Shown: positions 1-9,582 of the stretch, in pieces | Layout of the letters: each line of letters starts with the position of its first letter | How positions within the stretch are numbered: the first letter of the stretch is position 1 | Source of the DNA: Halomonas socia | GTDB lineage: Bacteria > Pseudomonadota > Gammaproteobacteria > Pseudomonadales > Halomonadaceae | Assembly (NCBI RefSeq): GCF_010977575.1 | Contig: NZ_CP048812.1 | Coordinates: 4,154,001 to 4,218,000, forward strand | Direction: 5' to 3' | DNA length: 64,000 nt | Program-made: the position numbers and the translations under genes | Notes under the pieces: model-generated | The model's input: only the letters and a program-made list of their open reading frames with translations | Database searches by the model: none | Told to the model about the DNA's origin: nothing

Positions 1-8
1 CATCATGA

Positions 9-1940
9 TTAAATAATTTTAACTATAAAACGCTGCAATGCTTCATGAGGTTGATCGGTATAGTTAAGCGTAATTTCAGCATTAATTGGGACTTCATACG
101 GACTATCAATCCCCGTAAAGTCCTTGATCTTGCCCTCCCGCGCCTTCTGGTACAGCCCCTTGGGGTCGCGCTGCTCGCAGATGTCCAGCGGGGTGTCGAC
201 GTGCACTTCGATGAAGGCGTCGTCGTCGAACAGCGCGCGCACCGCGTCGCGGTCCTTGCGGAACGGGGAGATGAAGGCGGTGATGACGATGATGCCGGCT
301 TCAGCAAACAGCCGCGCCACCTCGCCCACCCGGCGAATGTTCTCGCCGCGGTCGTCTTCGCCCATACCGAGGTCCTTGCATAGCCCGTGGCGGACGTTGT
401 CGCCATCCAGCAGCATGGTGTGATAGCCACGCCGGTTGAGTTCGATCTCCAGGGCGTTGGCCAGGGTCGACTTGCCGGAGCCGGAGAGCCCGGTGAACCA
501 GATGCACTTGCCGGCGTGGCCGTTGAGCTGCTCGCGCATGGCCTGGGTGACGCTGGTGCGGTTCCAGACCACGTTGGCCTTGCTGTCGTGGGCGCGGTAC
601 TCGTAGGGGGTTTCGCTGTCGGTGGGCTGGTGGATCATGCCGGCGCCGACGGTGACGTTGGTCAGCCGGTCGATAAGGATGAAGCTGCCGGTACCGGGGC
701 TCTTGCGGTAGTCGTCCACCGGCACCGGGGCGGTGAGCTCGACGCTGCAGCGGGCGATGCTGTTGAGGTCGAGGTGCTCGGCGTGGCGGTGCTCGAGGGT
801 GTTGACGTCGATCTGGTAGTCGATGGCGGTGACCTTGCCGGCCAGGTCGCGGGTGGCGAGCTTGAGGTCGTAGAGCTTGCCGGGTTCGAGCGCGGTGTCG
901 TGCATCCAGACGATGTCGGCTTCGAAGCCGACGACCAGCGGGACCTCGGCATCGCCGCCCACCAGCCAGTCGCCGCGGGAGATGTCGATTTCGTCGGCGA
1001 GCGTGAGGGTAATCGCCTGGCCGGGATAGGCGACGTCGAGGTCGCCGTCATAGGTGACGAGGCGCTCGACGCTGCTGGTCTTGCCCGAGGGCAGCGCCTT
1101 GACCGTTTGCCCGGGGCGCAGGATGCCGGCGGCCAGGGTGCCGCAGTAGCCGCGGAAGTCGAGGTTGGGGCGGTTGACGTACTGCACCGGAAAACGCAGG
1201 TCGCTGAGGTTCTGGTCGTGGGTGATCTCGACGCTTTCGAGTAGCTGCAGCAGCGTGGCGCCGGGGGCGCCGCTGGCGTCGCGGTACCAGGGGGTGTGCT
1301 GGCTGGCGTCGACGACGTTGTCGCCATTCAGCGCCGAGAGCGGGATGAAGCGAATGTCCGGGGCGTGCAGCTTGGCGGCGACCTCCTGGTACTGCGCGAC
1401 GATCTCGTCGTAGCGCGCCTCGGAGAACTCGACCAGGTCCATCTTGTTGATGGCGATCACCAGGTGCTGGATGCCCAGCAGGTCGGCGATGAAGCTGTGC
1501 CGGCGGGTCTGGGTCTGCACGCCGTAGCGGGCGTCGATCAGGATCACCGCCAGGCTCGCCGTGGAGGCGCCGGTGGCCATGTTGCGGGTGTACTGCTCGT
1601 GGCCCGGGGTGTCGGCGATGATGAACTTGCGCTTGTCGGTGGAGAAGAAGCGATAGGCGACGTCGATGGTGATGCCCTGCTCGCGCTCCGACTGCAGGCC
1701 GTCGACCAGCAGCGCCAGGTCGACGGCGTCGCCGGTGGTGCCGCTGGTCTTGGAGGCCTGGGTGATCGCCGCCAGTTGGTCCTCGTAGATCATCTTGGAG
1801 TCGTGCAGCAGCCGCCCGATCAGGGTCGACTTGCCGTCGTCGACGCTGCCGCAGGTGATGAAGCGCAGCAGGTCCTTGTTCTCGTGTTCCTTGAGGTAGG
1901 ACTCGATGTCGTCGGCGATGAGTGCAGACTGGTGTGACAT
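9..1940 (-). CDS. cysNC: Bifunctional sulfate adenylyltransferase subunit 1 / APS kinase (CysN-CysC fusion)
   Basis: A 643-residue cytosolic enzyme. The N-terminal two thirds is the GTPase subunit of ATP sulfurylase, with G1 loop GSVDDGKS at residues 31-38, DTPGHEQY as G3 and NKMD as G4. The C-terminal third is an APS kinase with P-loop GLSGSGKST at about residues 480-490 followed by the LDGDNVRHG motif. With CysD it turns sulfate into APS and then PAPS. Its ATG overlaps the cysD stop by one base (TAATG), so the two are translationally coupled. CysN-CysC fusions are well known in proteobacteria. Its place at the distal end of a capsule operon suggests PAPS may feed polysaccharide sulfation as well as cysteine synthesis; this is inference. 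The family call is very secure. Confidence 0.96.
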   Translation of the reverse strand: MSHQSALIADDIESYLKEHENKDLLRFITCGSVDDGKSTLIGRLLHDSKMIYEDQLAAITQASKTSGTTGDAVDLALLVDGLQSEREQGITIDVAYRFFSTDKRKFIIADTPGHEQYTRNMATGASTASLAVILIDARYGVQTQTRRHSFIADLLGIQHLVIAINKMDLVEFSEARYDEIVAQYQEVAAKLHAPDIRFIPLSALNGDNVVDASQHTPWYRDASGAPGATLLQLLESVEITHDQNLSDLRFPVQYVNRPNLDFRGYCGTLAAGILRPGQTVKALPSGKTSSVERLVTYDGDLDVAYPGQAITLTLADEIDISRGDWLVGGDAEVPLVVGFEADIVWMHDTALEPGKLYDLKLATRDLAGKVTAIDYQIDVNTLEHRHAEHLDLNSIARCSVELTAPVPVDDYRKSPGTGSFILIDRLTNVTVGAGMIHQPTDSETPYEYRAHDSKANVVWNRTSVTQAMREQLNGHAGKCIWFTGLSGSGKSTLANALEIELNRRGYHTMLLDGDNVRHGLCKDLGMGEDDRGENIRRVGEVARLFAEAGIIVITAFISPFRKDRDAVRALFDDDAFIEVHVDTPLDICEQRDPKGLYQKAREGKIKDFTGIDSPYEVPINAEITLNYTDQPHEALQRFIVKII

Positions 1941-2866
1941 TAGAAATATCCCTCGCGCTTCTTCTTCTCCATGGAGCCGGCCTGGTCGTGGTCGATGGCG
2001 CGGCCGCTACGCTCGCTGGTCTTGGTCAGCAGCATCTCCTGAATGATCTCGGGCAGGGTCGCGGCCGTGGACTCCACCGCCCCGGTCAGCGGGTAGCAGC
2101 CCAGGGTGCGGAAGCGCACCCACTTCTCTTCGGGGGCTTCGCCTTCCTCCAGCGGCAGGCGCTCGTCGTCGACCATGATCTGCATGCCGTCGCGCTCCAC
2201 CACCGGGCGCGGCGCGGCGTAGTAGAGCGGCACGATGGGGATCTGCTCGAGGTAGATGTACTGCCAGATGTCCAGCTCGGTCCAGTTGGAGAGCGGGAAG
2301 ACGCGGATCGATTCGCCCTTGTTGACCTTGGCGTTGTAGACGTTCCACAGCTCCGGGCGCTGGTTCTTGGGATCCCAGCGGTGGTACTTGTCGCGGAACG
2401 AGTAGACCCGCTCCTTGGCACGGCTGGCTTCCTCGTCGCGGCGCGCACCGCCGAAGGCGGCGTCGAAGCCGTGCTTGGTGAGGGCCTGCTTGAGCGCCTG
2501 GGTCTTCATCACGTCGGTGTACTTGGCGCTGCCGTGGTCGAAGGGGTTAATGTTGGCCGCGCGCCCCTCCTCGTTGGTATGCACGATCAGCTCCATGCCC
2601 GCCTCCGCCGCCATGCGGTTGCGAAAGGCGATCATCTCCTTGAACTTCCAGGTGGTGTCGACGTGCATCAGCGGAAACGGCGGCGTGCCGGGGTAGAAGG
2701 CCTTGCGCGCCAGGTGCAGCATCACCGAGGAGTCCTTGCCGATGGAGTACATCATCACCGGGTTGCGGAACTCGGCGGCCACCTCGCGGATGATGTGGAT
2801 CGATTCCGCCTCGAGCTGCTTGAGATGGGTCTGGCGTTCGGGGGTAAGACCGACTATATCGTTCAT
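1940..2866 (-). CDS. cysD: Sulfate adenylyltransferase subunit 2 (CysD)
   Basis: A 308-residue protein of the usual CysD length. It belongs to the PP-loop ATP pyrophosphatase superfamily, with the [12 protein letters not shown] motif at about residues 41-52 and a conserved C-terminal end rich in basic residues. It forms the catalytic adenylyltransferase half of ATP sulfurylase and works with the GTPase encoded just downstream (one-base overlap). GC content returns to the high chromosomal level here after the AT-rich glycosyltransferase-flippase region. A gap of about 150 bp with AT-rich sequence separates it from the glycosyltransferase, so cysD-cysNC could have its own promoter. Confidence 0.96.
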   Translation of the reverse strand: MNDIVGLTPERQTHLKQLEAESIHIIREVAAEFRNPVMMYSIGKDSSVMLHLARKAFYPGTPPFPLMHVDTTWKFKEMIAFRNRMAAEAGMELIVHTNEEGRAANINPFDHGSAKYTDVMKTQALKQALTKHGFDAAFGGARRDEEASRAKERVYSFRDKYHRWDPKNQRPELWNVYNAKVNKGESIRVFPLSNWTELDIWQYIYLEQIPIVPLYYAAPRPVVERDGMQIMVDDERLPLEEGEAPEEKWVRFRTLGCYPLTGAVESTAATLPEIIQEMLLTKTSERSGRAIDHDQAGSMEKKKREGYF

Positions 2867-3014
2867 TACACTACCAAGTTGGTTAAGGGTATGGAAAAAA
2901 TATTTAAAAAAATCGCACTCTTACTTTGATTAACCATCCGGATGCGCACAGCCATTAAAACATTAAAAGATAACCATTCAGGACTTCCATAAACATAGAA
3001 ATCTTTCTATTTAT

Positions 3015-4082
3015 TTATTTTTCCAACCGCTTCCTTAAGAAGGAAATTTTCCTTATAAAGAACATTTTAAGGAGCTGTATGAACAAAGAAACAAGCTCCC
3101 GAAATGAAAAAGAAGGCAAAGTGGAGAACAAATTAGCGGCTGCCTTGCTAGCAAAATATGTCGCCAACCGACTATTTTCTCTTCTAGAGTAGTACTGCAT
3201 TATCCAATACTGCGTATTAATGGAATGTGCTTTTCTCTTTCGATCATCTACTAAGGACCAAACACCACCTTCATGACGACGATAGACTGCTGGCATGATT
3301 TCAGGGAGGAATTTTGCCCCTCCAAACTCCCCAAGCCTGCTCAAGAAAAAGTCGTCACCATTCACGACTTGTGAATGCTCAGGTGGTATTTCCCCTAGCT
3401 TGTTTACGAACATAGCCGAAAGTGTTAGGACGTAGACACCGCGCTGTAGGTCAAATGCTGAAAAATCGCGCTTTTGGTTGACAGGCAACTTAGATTCACG
3501 AACGACGATACCACTCTCTATCACACAAGCGTCGTGACCACATACAGAAAAACTCGGGTTTCTTTCTAAAAAGTCAGCTTGTACTTGTAGCTTATTTTCA
3601 TCAAGCCAATAGTCATCACCTTCGCAAAAGGCAATATACTTACCGCGCACCAAATGTGCCGTAAAGTTTCCCGGCCTTTTCCCTTGTGAGTACTGATTCT
3701 CTTTTTGCAAAACACCTCTTATGATAGAGGGATATCGACCCATATACTCCGATATTATCTTATCGGTTCCATCGGTCGATGCATCATCATGTATTATGAT
3801 TTCAAAAGGAAAATTGGTGCGCTGCATTAAAAAGCCATTAATCGCATCGCGAATATAGCCTGCATGGTTGTAAGCATTACACTTAACAGAAACTAAAGGT
3901 GATGATATATCGCCCTTCCAGTTAGACACTATTTGATCCTGCTCTAACGGCTCAGGCGGCCGAGGGGCACGATCTCCAAGCTGTAAACCTGTGCGTGAAA
4001 CACTTCTAGATCCTTTTACGCTCATTATCCCACCACTAAAATTTCGAAATAAATCAACATGCTTTGTCTCAAGATTAAGCAT
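3015..4082 (-). CDS. Family 2 glycosyltransferase
   Basis: A GT-A fold glycosyltransferase of about 355 residues. The domain opens with a PLVSVKCNAYNHAGYI segment, followed by the nucleotide-binding DDASTDGT and the acidic EGDDYW motif that carries the metal-binding DXD-like pair. It should transfer a sugar from a nucleotide donor to the growing capsule repeat unit on the cytoplasmic side. The start at 4082 overlaps the flippase stop by 8 bases and has AAGG about 7 bases upstream. A second in-frame ATG at 4025, with GGTGGG upstream, is an alternative. An open frame continues up to 4196 but lies inside the flippase gene. This is the only glycosyltransferase visible in the locus. Donor and acceptor cannot be told from sequence. 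Confidence 0.87.
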   Translation of the reverse strand: MLNLETKHVDLFRNFSGGIMSVKGSRSVSRTGLQLGDRAPRPPEPLEQDQIVSNWKGDISSPLVSVKCNAYNHAGYIRDAINGFLMQRTNFPFEIIIHDDASTDGTDKIISEYMGRYPSIIRGVLQKENQYSQGKRPGNFTAHLVRGKYIAFCEGDDYWLDENKLQVQADFLERNPSFSVCGHDACVIESGIVVRESKLPVNQKRDFSAFDLQRGVYVLTLSAMFVNKLGEIPPEHSQVVNGDDFFLSRLGEFGGAKFLPEIMPAVYRRHEGGVWSLVDDRKRKAHSINTQYWIMQYYSRRENSRLATYFASKAAANLFSTLPSFSFRELVSLFIQLLKMFFIRKISFLRKRLEK

Positions 4083-5559
4083 GCTTACCCTTGGGCAGCA
4101 TCTTACGGATAATAGGGAATCGCCCGCCCACCATTTCACAAAACAAACTAAAACCTGGGACCTTAAAAATAAAACAAAGTAAAAGATAAGCCACACTCCC
4201 TAAAGCACCATATATTAAAACCTCCAATAGGGAAGAAAAGTAAGATAACTGAACAGCCAAAAAGACGACTCCACTTACAGAAGAAGACATTATGAACGCA
4301 GGAAAGAAATCTTTAAACTGCTCAACTGCGGAATAATTTATCAATTTATCAGAGTAGTAGCTATTGGGGAGGTAAGCTAAAACACCGAGAAAAATTTGCC
4401 CTATCAATATCCCAACAACACCAAATCTATAGCTAGCAAAAAGAATTGAAAATGTCATGACCTTCTTAAATACAGATATGCCAAGATATAAATCAGATCT
4501 CCCCTTAACTTTAAGAATATTTAAATTAATCGCATGTAGTGGGTAGAGCAAGCTAGCGATACACATGATTTGTAAATATGGGATCGCAGGATTCCAGCGA
4601 TCCGGGAAAGCAATTTCAAAAATTGGAGAAGCAAGCGCCGCCATCATAGTGATGCATGGGAACAATACGAATGTAGTTACAGTCAAAACTTTCCTATATC
4701 CTTCTTTTAGTCTTTCATCTTCATCTTGAAGCTTAGAAAGGGCGGGATAAGTAACTTTCTGTATTGCTCGCACCAGCTGATCTATCACTAATTCTTTGAT
4801 ACGGTGTGCAAAATAATAAAGCCCTGCGACTGCCGCGCCAAAGAGACTGGCTATAACTAGCACATAAATATTTTTAGCAACCAGTGAAAGAAAACTTGCC
4901 AAAAACAACTTATATCCAAAGCTGTACAGTTCTTTTAACACAGAATAGTCAAAAGACAAGCTGGGACGCCAGTTTTGCAACCACCATAAAAAAGTAGCTA
5001 AAAGTAGTGAGCTAAGCAGTAGCTGAGTAATTAGAGCCCATACGCCACCACCATGATAGGCAACGAAAACCGCAGCAAGACCTGAAACAAAGCTGGCCGG
5101 GATCGATGCTTTCAGCTGAATCCTGAAGTTAAGGTTTCGAGTTAAGACAGCGCTTTGTATTATATGGAAAGAATTGATAACCACCACCAGGCCAGCCACT
5201 CGAATGAGAAGGGTGATCCTCTCCTCATCATAAAAAGATGCAATCAGGGGAGCGAAAAAAAATAAAATTAAATACGCCATAAGCCCTAAAGCTACATTCG
5301 TATAAAATGCAGTATCCAGGTCTTTTTGGTCAACCTTTTTTTTCCTTATAACCGCTTGTTTTATACCTGAATCCATTAACGAGGATGCAATAGTGACGAA
5401 AACGGAGATCATTGCCAGCAAACCAAAATCTTCTGGAAGTAGCAACCGTGCAAGTAATAATGTCACCAGTAAGCTTATTCCCCGCTTACTAAATTGCTCT
5501 AAAAAGGTCCAAAAAATTCCGCTTACAGTACGAGCTCTTAGCAAGGAATCAACCCTCAT
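4075..5559 (-). CDS. Oligosaccharide flippase, MOP/PST family (Wzx/WzxC-like)
   Basis: A 494-residue multi-pass inner-membrane protein with about a dozen hydrophobic segments. It starts with the conserved region RARTVSGIFWTFLEQ typical of the WzxC/TuaB branch of polysaccharide exporters, followed by LLARLLLPEDFGLLAM. It would flip lipid-linked repeat units across the inner membrane for Wzy-dependent assembly. The downstream glycosyltransferase overlaps its stop. DNA is markedly AT-richer than the sulfate genes and the rml/ugd block, as is common for Wzx genes in exchangeable capsule cores. No Wzy polymerase is recognisable next to it. Confidence 0.88.
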   Translation of the reverse strand: MRVDSLLRARTVSGIFWTFLEQFSKRGISLLVTLLLARLLLPEDFGLLAMISVFVTIASSLMDSGIKQAVIRKKKVDQKDLDTAFYTNVALGLMAYLILFFFAPLIASFYDEERITLLIRVAGLVVVINSFHIIQSAVLTRNLNFRIQLKASIPASFVSGLAAVFVAYHGGGVWALITQLLLSSLLLATFLWWLQNWRPSLSFDYSVLKELYSFGYKLFLASFLSLVAKNIYVLVIASLFGAAVAGLYYFAHRIKELVIDQLVRAIQKVTYPALSKLQDEDERLKEGYRKVLTVTTFVLFPCITMMAALASPIFEIAFPDRWNPAIPYLQIMCIASLLYPLHAINLNILKVKGRSDLYLGISVFKKVMTFSILFASYRFGVVGILIGQIFLGVLAYLPNSYYSDKLINYSAVEQFKDFFPAFIMSSSVSGVVFLAVQLSYFSSLLEVLIYGALGSVAYLLLCFIFKVPGFSLFCEMVGGRFPIIRKMLPKGKHA

Positions 5560-5611
5560 AGAAAATAATAATAACAGGTGGTGCTAACAGCGCTATGAGA
5601 GATTAATATCA

Positions 5612-6253
5612 CTAACCTCTTAGCACTCTTGCAGGATTCCCTGCAACAACCTCATATTCTGCAACATCTTTTATTACTACTGACCCCGCCCCTACACTCG
5701 AAAAACACCCTATAACGCTAGCTTTCCCAGAAGGAACAATGGCGCCTTGCCCAATAAACACCCCCTTGCCGAGGGTGAGATATGCTCCTACGACACACAA
5801 ACCGGCGATAAAGCCACCCTCATTAATTGTTGAGTGATGGCAGACTAGCGAATTATCGCAGACAATAGAAAAACGCCTAATGGTAGCTTTTGCCTGAACC
5901 GCCACATTTCTTTTAAGTATCACCCCTTCTTCAATGGTCGCGCTAGGTGATACCTCAGCTAAAGGATGAATAAGCGAAGGAATAACACCTCCATTTCTGA
6001 GGATGTTACCTGCCGTCTCTATCCTGACCTGATTATTGCCCATGGATAGGGCAAATTTTTTCCCCTGTGCCCCGCTCTTTGTTGCCAGTAGTGAGCCAAT
6101 AGAGCTGAGTATCTCGAAACCATGAAAAAGTTCACCATCACGTTCATCATTGTAATGATAAAGCCCTCTCACCTCATAACCACAAGTTTGTGCCAACTCG
6201 ATTATGACAGCCGTATATGGACCAACTCCCACCACATAAATGTCATCCTTCAT
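5612..6253 (-). CDS. Sugar O/N-acyltransferase, NeuD/PglD/VioB-like hexapeptide-repeat protein
   Basis: About 213 residues. The N-terminal part (KDDIYVVGVGPYTAVIIEL) resembles the Rossmann-like nucleotide-sugar-binding domain of PglD/NeuD/VioB proteins. The C-terminal half is a left-handed beta-helix built of hexapeptide repeats, ending with a VVAGNPARVLRG motif. Such enzymes acylate amino-dideoxy sugars from acetyl-CoA. Placed with rmlA, rmlB and a VioA-like aminotransferase, the likely substrate is a dTDP-4-amino-4,6-dideoxyhexose (inference). The ATG at 6253 overlaps the stop of the CapK-like gene by 11 bases; a GTG at 6265 is an alternative start. Confidence 0.82.
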   Translation of the reverse strand: MKDDIYVVGVGPYTAVIIELAQTCGYEVRGLYHYNDERDGELFHGFEILSSIGSLLATKSGAQGKKFALSMGNNQVRIETAGNILRNGGVIPSLIHPLAEVSPSATIEEGVILKRNVAVQAKATIRRFSIVCDNSLVCHHSTINEGGFIAGLCVVGAYLTLGKGVFIGQGAIVPSGKASVIGCFSSVGAGSVVIKDVAEYEVVAGNPARVLRG

Positions 6254-7559
6254 GCTCAAGCTCACAGATTACCGAACGCCTTTTACCTGATGCCAGTACA
6301 GGAATATCACTGACAACTTCTACTTCCACTTTCGCCTCATTGCCAAATATGTTTGTTATACAATCAACGATGACCTTATCGTCAATGGGGCGGTAGAGAT
6401 TCAGCTTGACAATATAACGACTAGAGGTTTTCTGGATAAATTGCCACTGCCTTATTTCAGGGTATATTTTTAATGCCCTTGATAGGGTGACCGGATGTAT
6501 AGGGTCGCCCCCAGCACTGTAGACTACATCCTGCTTTCTACCATATATGGCTGACAAACATGACAACTCTTGTTCAGAATCTCCTAAGCGACTTATAACC
6601 CCGGTGTCGCCCGTATCGTAGCGAATCATCGGAAAAGCGTAGTTAAAGAGGTCTGTCACTACGATTCTACCCAGTTCACCCGACTCTGCAGGCAGATCGC
6701 AGTCCACCTTAAGAATTTCAAAATAGTAACTGGCATGGTTTAGCTTGAAGCTATCATCGCCGGCTAGCTGCTGAGCCAGCACACCCTGCTCTTCATTAGA
6801 ATAACGAGAAACGATATCCGCATTAAGATATTGCTTTACTTTATCTTTGGTCTCGTCATGCAAATGCTCTGAAATGGCAATAAGGGTCTTGAGCGTCTTG
6901 ATCTTTTCAAGCAAAACAGGGTTGTTGGTCGCGAAGTTCACGAGCTGTGATAACCAGCTAGCATAACCGATTATCGCAACCGTGCTTTTCCTTTCAATAA
7001 TCTCCAACAGTTTACTTAAGCGCTCATCACCCATTGAGCTAGCGTCAAACTTATACACATTGTCTTTAAAGGATTTAAATCGATCAACCCTATTATGGAC
7101 ATTAAAGGCTTGCAACTGAACGAGAGATTCGTGGGATTGATACCCCGCCAACTCTCCAAAATACTTCAACTCTGCAATTCTTCTCGCACGTTTTCGAGTA
7201 TCCTGCGGTACTTTAAACACCATGCCAGTTGAACCACTAGTCTTGGCGATATGCATGGGACCGCGTTGATATGGTACCAATTCGGGGGGTACGCAAACGT
7301 CCTGGTAGTTTTCTATCAAAACCTGCTTGTTAACTACTGGGAAGTCTTGAAACTCCATAACCGCCAAATTTTTATAAAATGGAGAGTTACTGGCAGCATA
7401 AACTAGAAGCTCTCTTATTCTTTTACTCTGTATTTCTAGAGCCAGGCCTGGCTCGGACAACCCATTGCGAATTTCATTGAGGTTGGCCCCAATACCTTGG
7501 TTCTCCATACGATCACGTGCAAAGAAAATAGCCCTTCGCAAATTCCCACCTAAGCTCAT
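6243..7559 (-). CDS. CapK/PaaK-like adenylate-forming enzyme (phenylacetate-CoA ligase family)
   Basis: A 438-residue member of the CapK/PaaK branch of the ANL superfamily. It has a TSGSTGMVFKVP phosphate-binding loop near residue 110, an adenine-side MIRYDTGDTG motif and a C-terminal YGRKQDVVY hinge region. Family members activate a carboxylate as acyl-adenylate. In capsule loci they are thought to provide acyl or amino-acyl groups, but the acceptor is unknown. It overlaps the aminotransferase by 4 bases (ATGA) and the acyltransferase by 11 bases, so the three genes are a tightly coupled unit. This coupling suggests the acid it activates may end on the amino sugar. Confidence 0.82.
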   Translation of the reverse strand: MSLGGNLRRAIFFARDRMENQGIGANLNEIRNGLSEPGLALEIQSKRIRELLVYAASNSPFYKNLAVMEFQDFPVVNKQVLIENYQDVCVPPELVPYQRGPMHIAKTSGSTGMVFKVPQDTRKRARRIAELKYFGELAGYQSHESLVQLQAFNVHNRVDRFKSFKDNVYKFDASSMGDERLSKLLEIIERKSTVAIIGYASWLSQLVNFATNNPVLLEKIKTLKTLIAISEHLHDETKDKVKQYLNADIVSRYSNEEQGVLAQQLAGDDSFKLNHASYYFEILKVDCDLPAESGELGRIVVTDLFNYAFPMIRYDTGDTGVISRLGDSEQELSCLSAIYGRKQDVVYSAGGDPIHPVTLSRALKIYPEIRQWQFIQKTSSRYIVKLNLYRPIDDKVIVDCITNIFGNEAKVEVEVVSDIPVLASGKRRSVICELEHEG

Positions 7560-8665
7560 AGCACTCCCTCGCCTAAGTCACTAGCTGCAATCTCAACAAC
7601 CGAAGTAGTAATTAATTTTTGGTCATTCTCAGACAGACCATGGAAAATTGGCAAGCATATAATACGACTTGCGATATCCCGCGAAACGCTTGAACCGGCC
7701 GCTCTCCCATATGAGATGCCATCCAATGATGGATAAAAATAACGCCTTGCTGAAATATTTTTTGAGCGTAGATACTCGAGCGTGGAAAGTAGCTCTTCCT
7801 GATCTTTAAGCATCATCGGAAAATATGCATAATTGTATGAAGCAGAGTGATTTCGATGCTGTAATTTAACCTTATCCTTAAACGCAGCCTCATAAGTGTG
7901 CCAGACTTTTTCCCGACCCTTCAGGTTTTCATCAATCTCATCTAGTACACATAGCCCCATTGCTGCCTGAAACTCACTCATCTTGGCATTAATCCCGATA
8001 TCAGTAATTTCTTCGGGTGAGGCAAGGCCAAAGTTAGTCATTCTGCGGGCACGCTCCAAGTCTTCCTTGCGCTTGAAGATAATAGCACCGCCTTCGATAG
8101 AGTGAAACAGCTTGGTCGCATGAAAGCTAAGGGTAGTGGCATCACCATGACTTAGCAGGCTATTCCCCTTGTAGGTGACACCAAACGCATGGGCCCCATC
8201 ATAGATGACTTTTAAACCATGGCGTTGCGCTACAATATCTATGGCCTCAACGTCGCAGGCATTACCAAACACATGGACAGGTACAATAGCCTTGGTAATC
8301 GGCGTAATAGCTGATTCTATATTGGCTGGATCAAGGCACCAGGTATCGGGGTGTATATCGACAAACACTGGCTCCACACCTTCCCACTTTAGCGAGCTTG
8401 CGGTTGCCACATAAGTAAAGGGGGTGGTAATAGCCTCGCTTGGCCCACCCCCACTAATATTGAGAGCACGATAAGCTATCTGTAGAGCGAGAGTACCATT
8501 ACCGACAAGCAGTAAATTTTCTACGCCCAAATACGCTTCTAAGCGCTGAGTCAATTCCTTGATCAGAGGCCCATTATTGGTCAGCCAGGCACGCTCATAG
8601 ATACCATCGATATATCGGTCTAGCTTTTCACGGCTCGGCAAATAGGGCTTGGTAACAGGGATCAT
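7556..8665 (-). CDS. DegT/DnrJ/EryC1/StrS aminotransferase, VioA-like (dTDP-4-amino-4,6-dideoxyglucose type)
   Basis: A 369-residue PLP-dependent sugar aminotransferase. It opens with MIPVTKPYLP and WLTNNGPL, the signature of the VioA subgroup. The PLP lysine is K185 in SFHATKLFHS, and the substrate-pocket segment GNGTLALQIA lies at residues 55-64. The enzyme would aminate C4 of dTDP-4-keto-6-deoxyglucose made by RmlA and RmlB. The absence of rmlC, rmlD and a 3,4-ketoisomerase fits a 4-amino sugar rather than rhamnose or a 3-amino sugar. Its stop overlaps the start of the CapK-like gene (ATGA). The subgroup call is from remembered family motifs; the exact sugar stereochemistry is not certain. 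Confidence 0.88.
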   Translation of the reverse strand: MIPVTKPYLPSREKLDRYIDGIYERAWLTNNGPLIKELTQRLEAYLGVENLLLVGNGTLALQIAYRALNISGGGPSEAITTPFTYVATASSLKWEGVEPVFVDIHPDTWCLDPANIESAITPITKAIVPVHVFGNACDVEAIDIVAQRHGLKVIYDGAHAFGVTYKGNSLLSHGDATTLSFHATKLFHSIEGGAIIFKRKEDLERARRMTNFGLASPEEITDIGINAKMSEFQAAMGLCVLDEIDENLKGREKVWHTYEAAFKDKVKLQHRNHSASYNYAYFPMMLKDQEELLSTLEYLRSKNISARRYFYPSLDGISYGRAAGSSVSRDIASRIICLPIFHGLSENDQKLITTSVVEIAASDLGEGVL

Positions 8666-8704
8666 AACTATGCGGCCTACGGAATTTGGAAGGGAAAGCA
8701 GGTA

Positions 8705-9574
8705 TCAATCTTCGTCGATTAATGAAAGAAGATATTTTCCATAACCATTCTTGGAGAGTTTATCGCCCGCGGCTTTAAGCTGCTCAGTGGCCATCCAGCC
8801 GTTGCGCCAAGCAATCTCTTCCAAACAGGCAATCTTATAGCCTTGGCGCTTTTCTATTGTTTCAACGAATTGAGCAGCCTCAAGAAGGCTCTCATGCGTA
8901 CCAGTATCGAGCCATGCAAAACCACGCCCCAGCTGCTGGACGCTTAAATCACCTCGCTTGAGATACGCTTGGTTCACGCTGGTAATCTCAAGCTCGCCAC
9001 GATGTGAAGGCTTCACCTGCTTGGCAATCTTGATGACATCATTATCATAGAAGTAGAGGCCTGTTACCGCATAGCTTGACTTGGGCTTGTCAGGTTTCTC
9101 TTCAATTGAGAGCGCGCGCTTCTGTTTATCGAACTGAACTACGCCAAAGCGCTCAGGGTCTTTGACCTGATAGCCAAATACCGTTGCTCCCGTTTCCTGT
9201 GCTGCGGCACTTTTCAGCTTGGGGCTGAAACCTTGACCATAGAAAATATTATCTCCAAGTACCAAACAGACACTATCTTGACCAATAAATTCTTCGCCAA
9301 TGATAAATGCCTGTGCCAGCCCATCGGGGCTCGGCTGCTTTGCATAGGCTATGTTGATACCGAACTGATGGCCGTCCCCTAACAGACGCCGGAAGCTCTC
9401 ATTTTCTTCAGGAGTAGTGATTACCAGCACATCACGGATACCCGCTAGCATCAATACCGACAGCGGATAATAGATCATGGGCTTGTCATAAATCGGCAGC
9501 AACTGCTTGGAGACCCCCATGGTAATAGGGTAAAGGCGTGTTCCGCTACCACCAGCAAGAATAATACCTTTCAT
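8705..9574 (-). CDS. rmlA: Glucose-1-phosphate thymidylyltransferase (RmlA)
   Basis: A 289-residue enzyme of standard RmlA length. It begins [18 protein letters not shown], the nucleotidyltransferase signature loop, and contains [18 protein letters not shown] and the EEKP motif. It makes dTDP-glucose from glucose-1-phosphate and dTTP. Together with rmlB, 0.8 kb upstream in the transcript, it supplies dTDP-4-keto-6-deoxyglucose. A P-loop gene is inserted between rmlB and rmlA, and rmlC and rmlD are missing from the window, which separates this set from a classical rhamnose rmlBADC block. DNA is AT-rich like its downstream neighbours. Confidence 0.96.
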   Translation of the reverse strand: MKGIILAGGSGTRLYPITMGVSKQLLPIYDKPMIYYPLSVLMLAGIRDVLVITTPEENESFRRLLGDGHQFGINIAYAKQPSPDGLAQAFIIGEEFIGQDSVCLVLGDNIFYGQGFSPKLKSAAAQETGATVFGYQVKDPERFGVVQFDKQKRALSIEEKPDKPKSSYAVTGLYFYDNDVIKIAKQVKPSHRGELEITSVNQAYLKRGDLSVQQLGRGFAWLDTGTHESLLEAAQFVETIEKRQGYKIACLEEIAWRNGWMATEQLKAAGDKLSKNGYGKYLLSLIDED

Positions 9575-9582
9575 AATATGCC

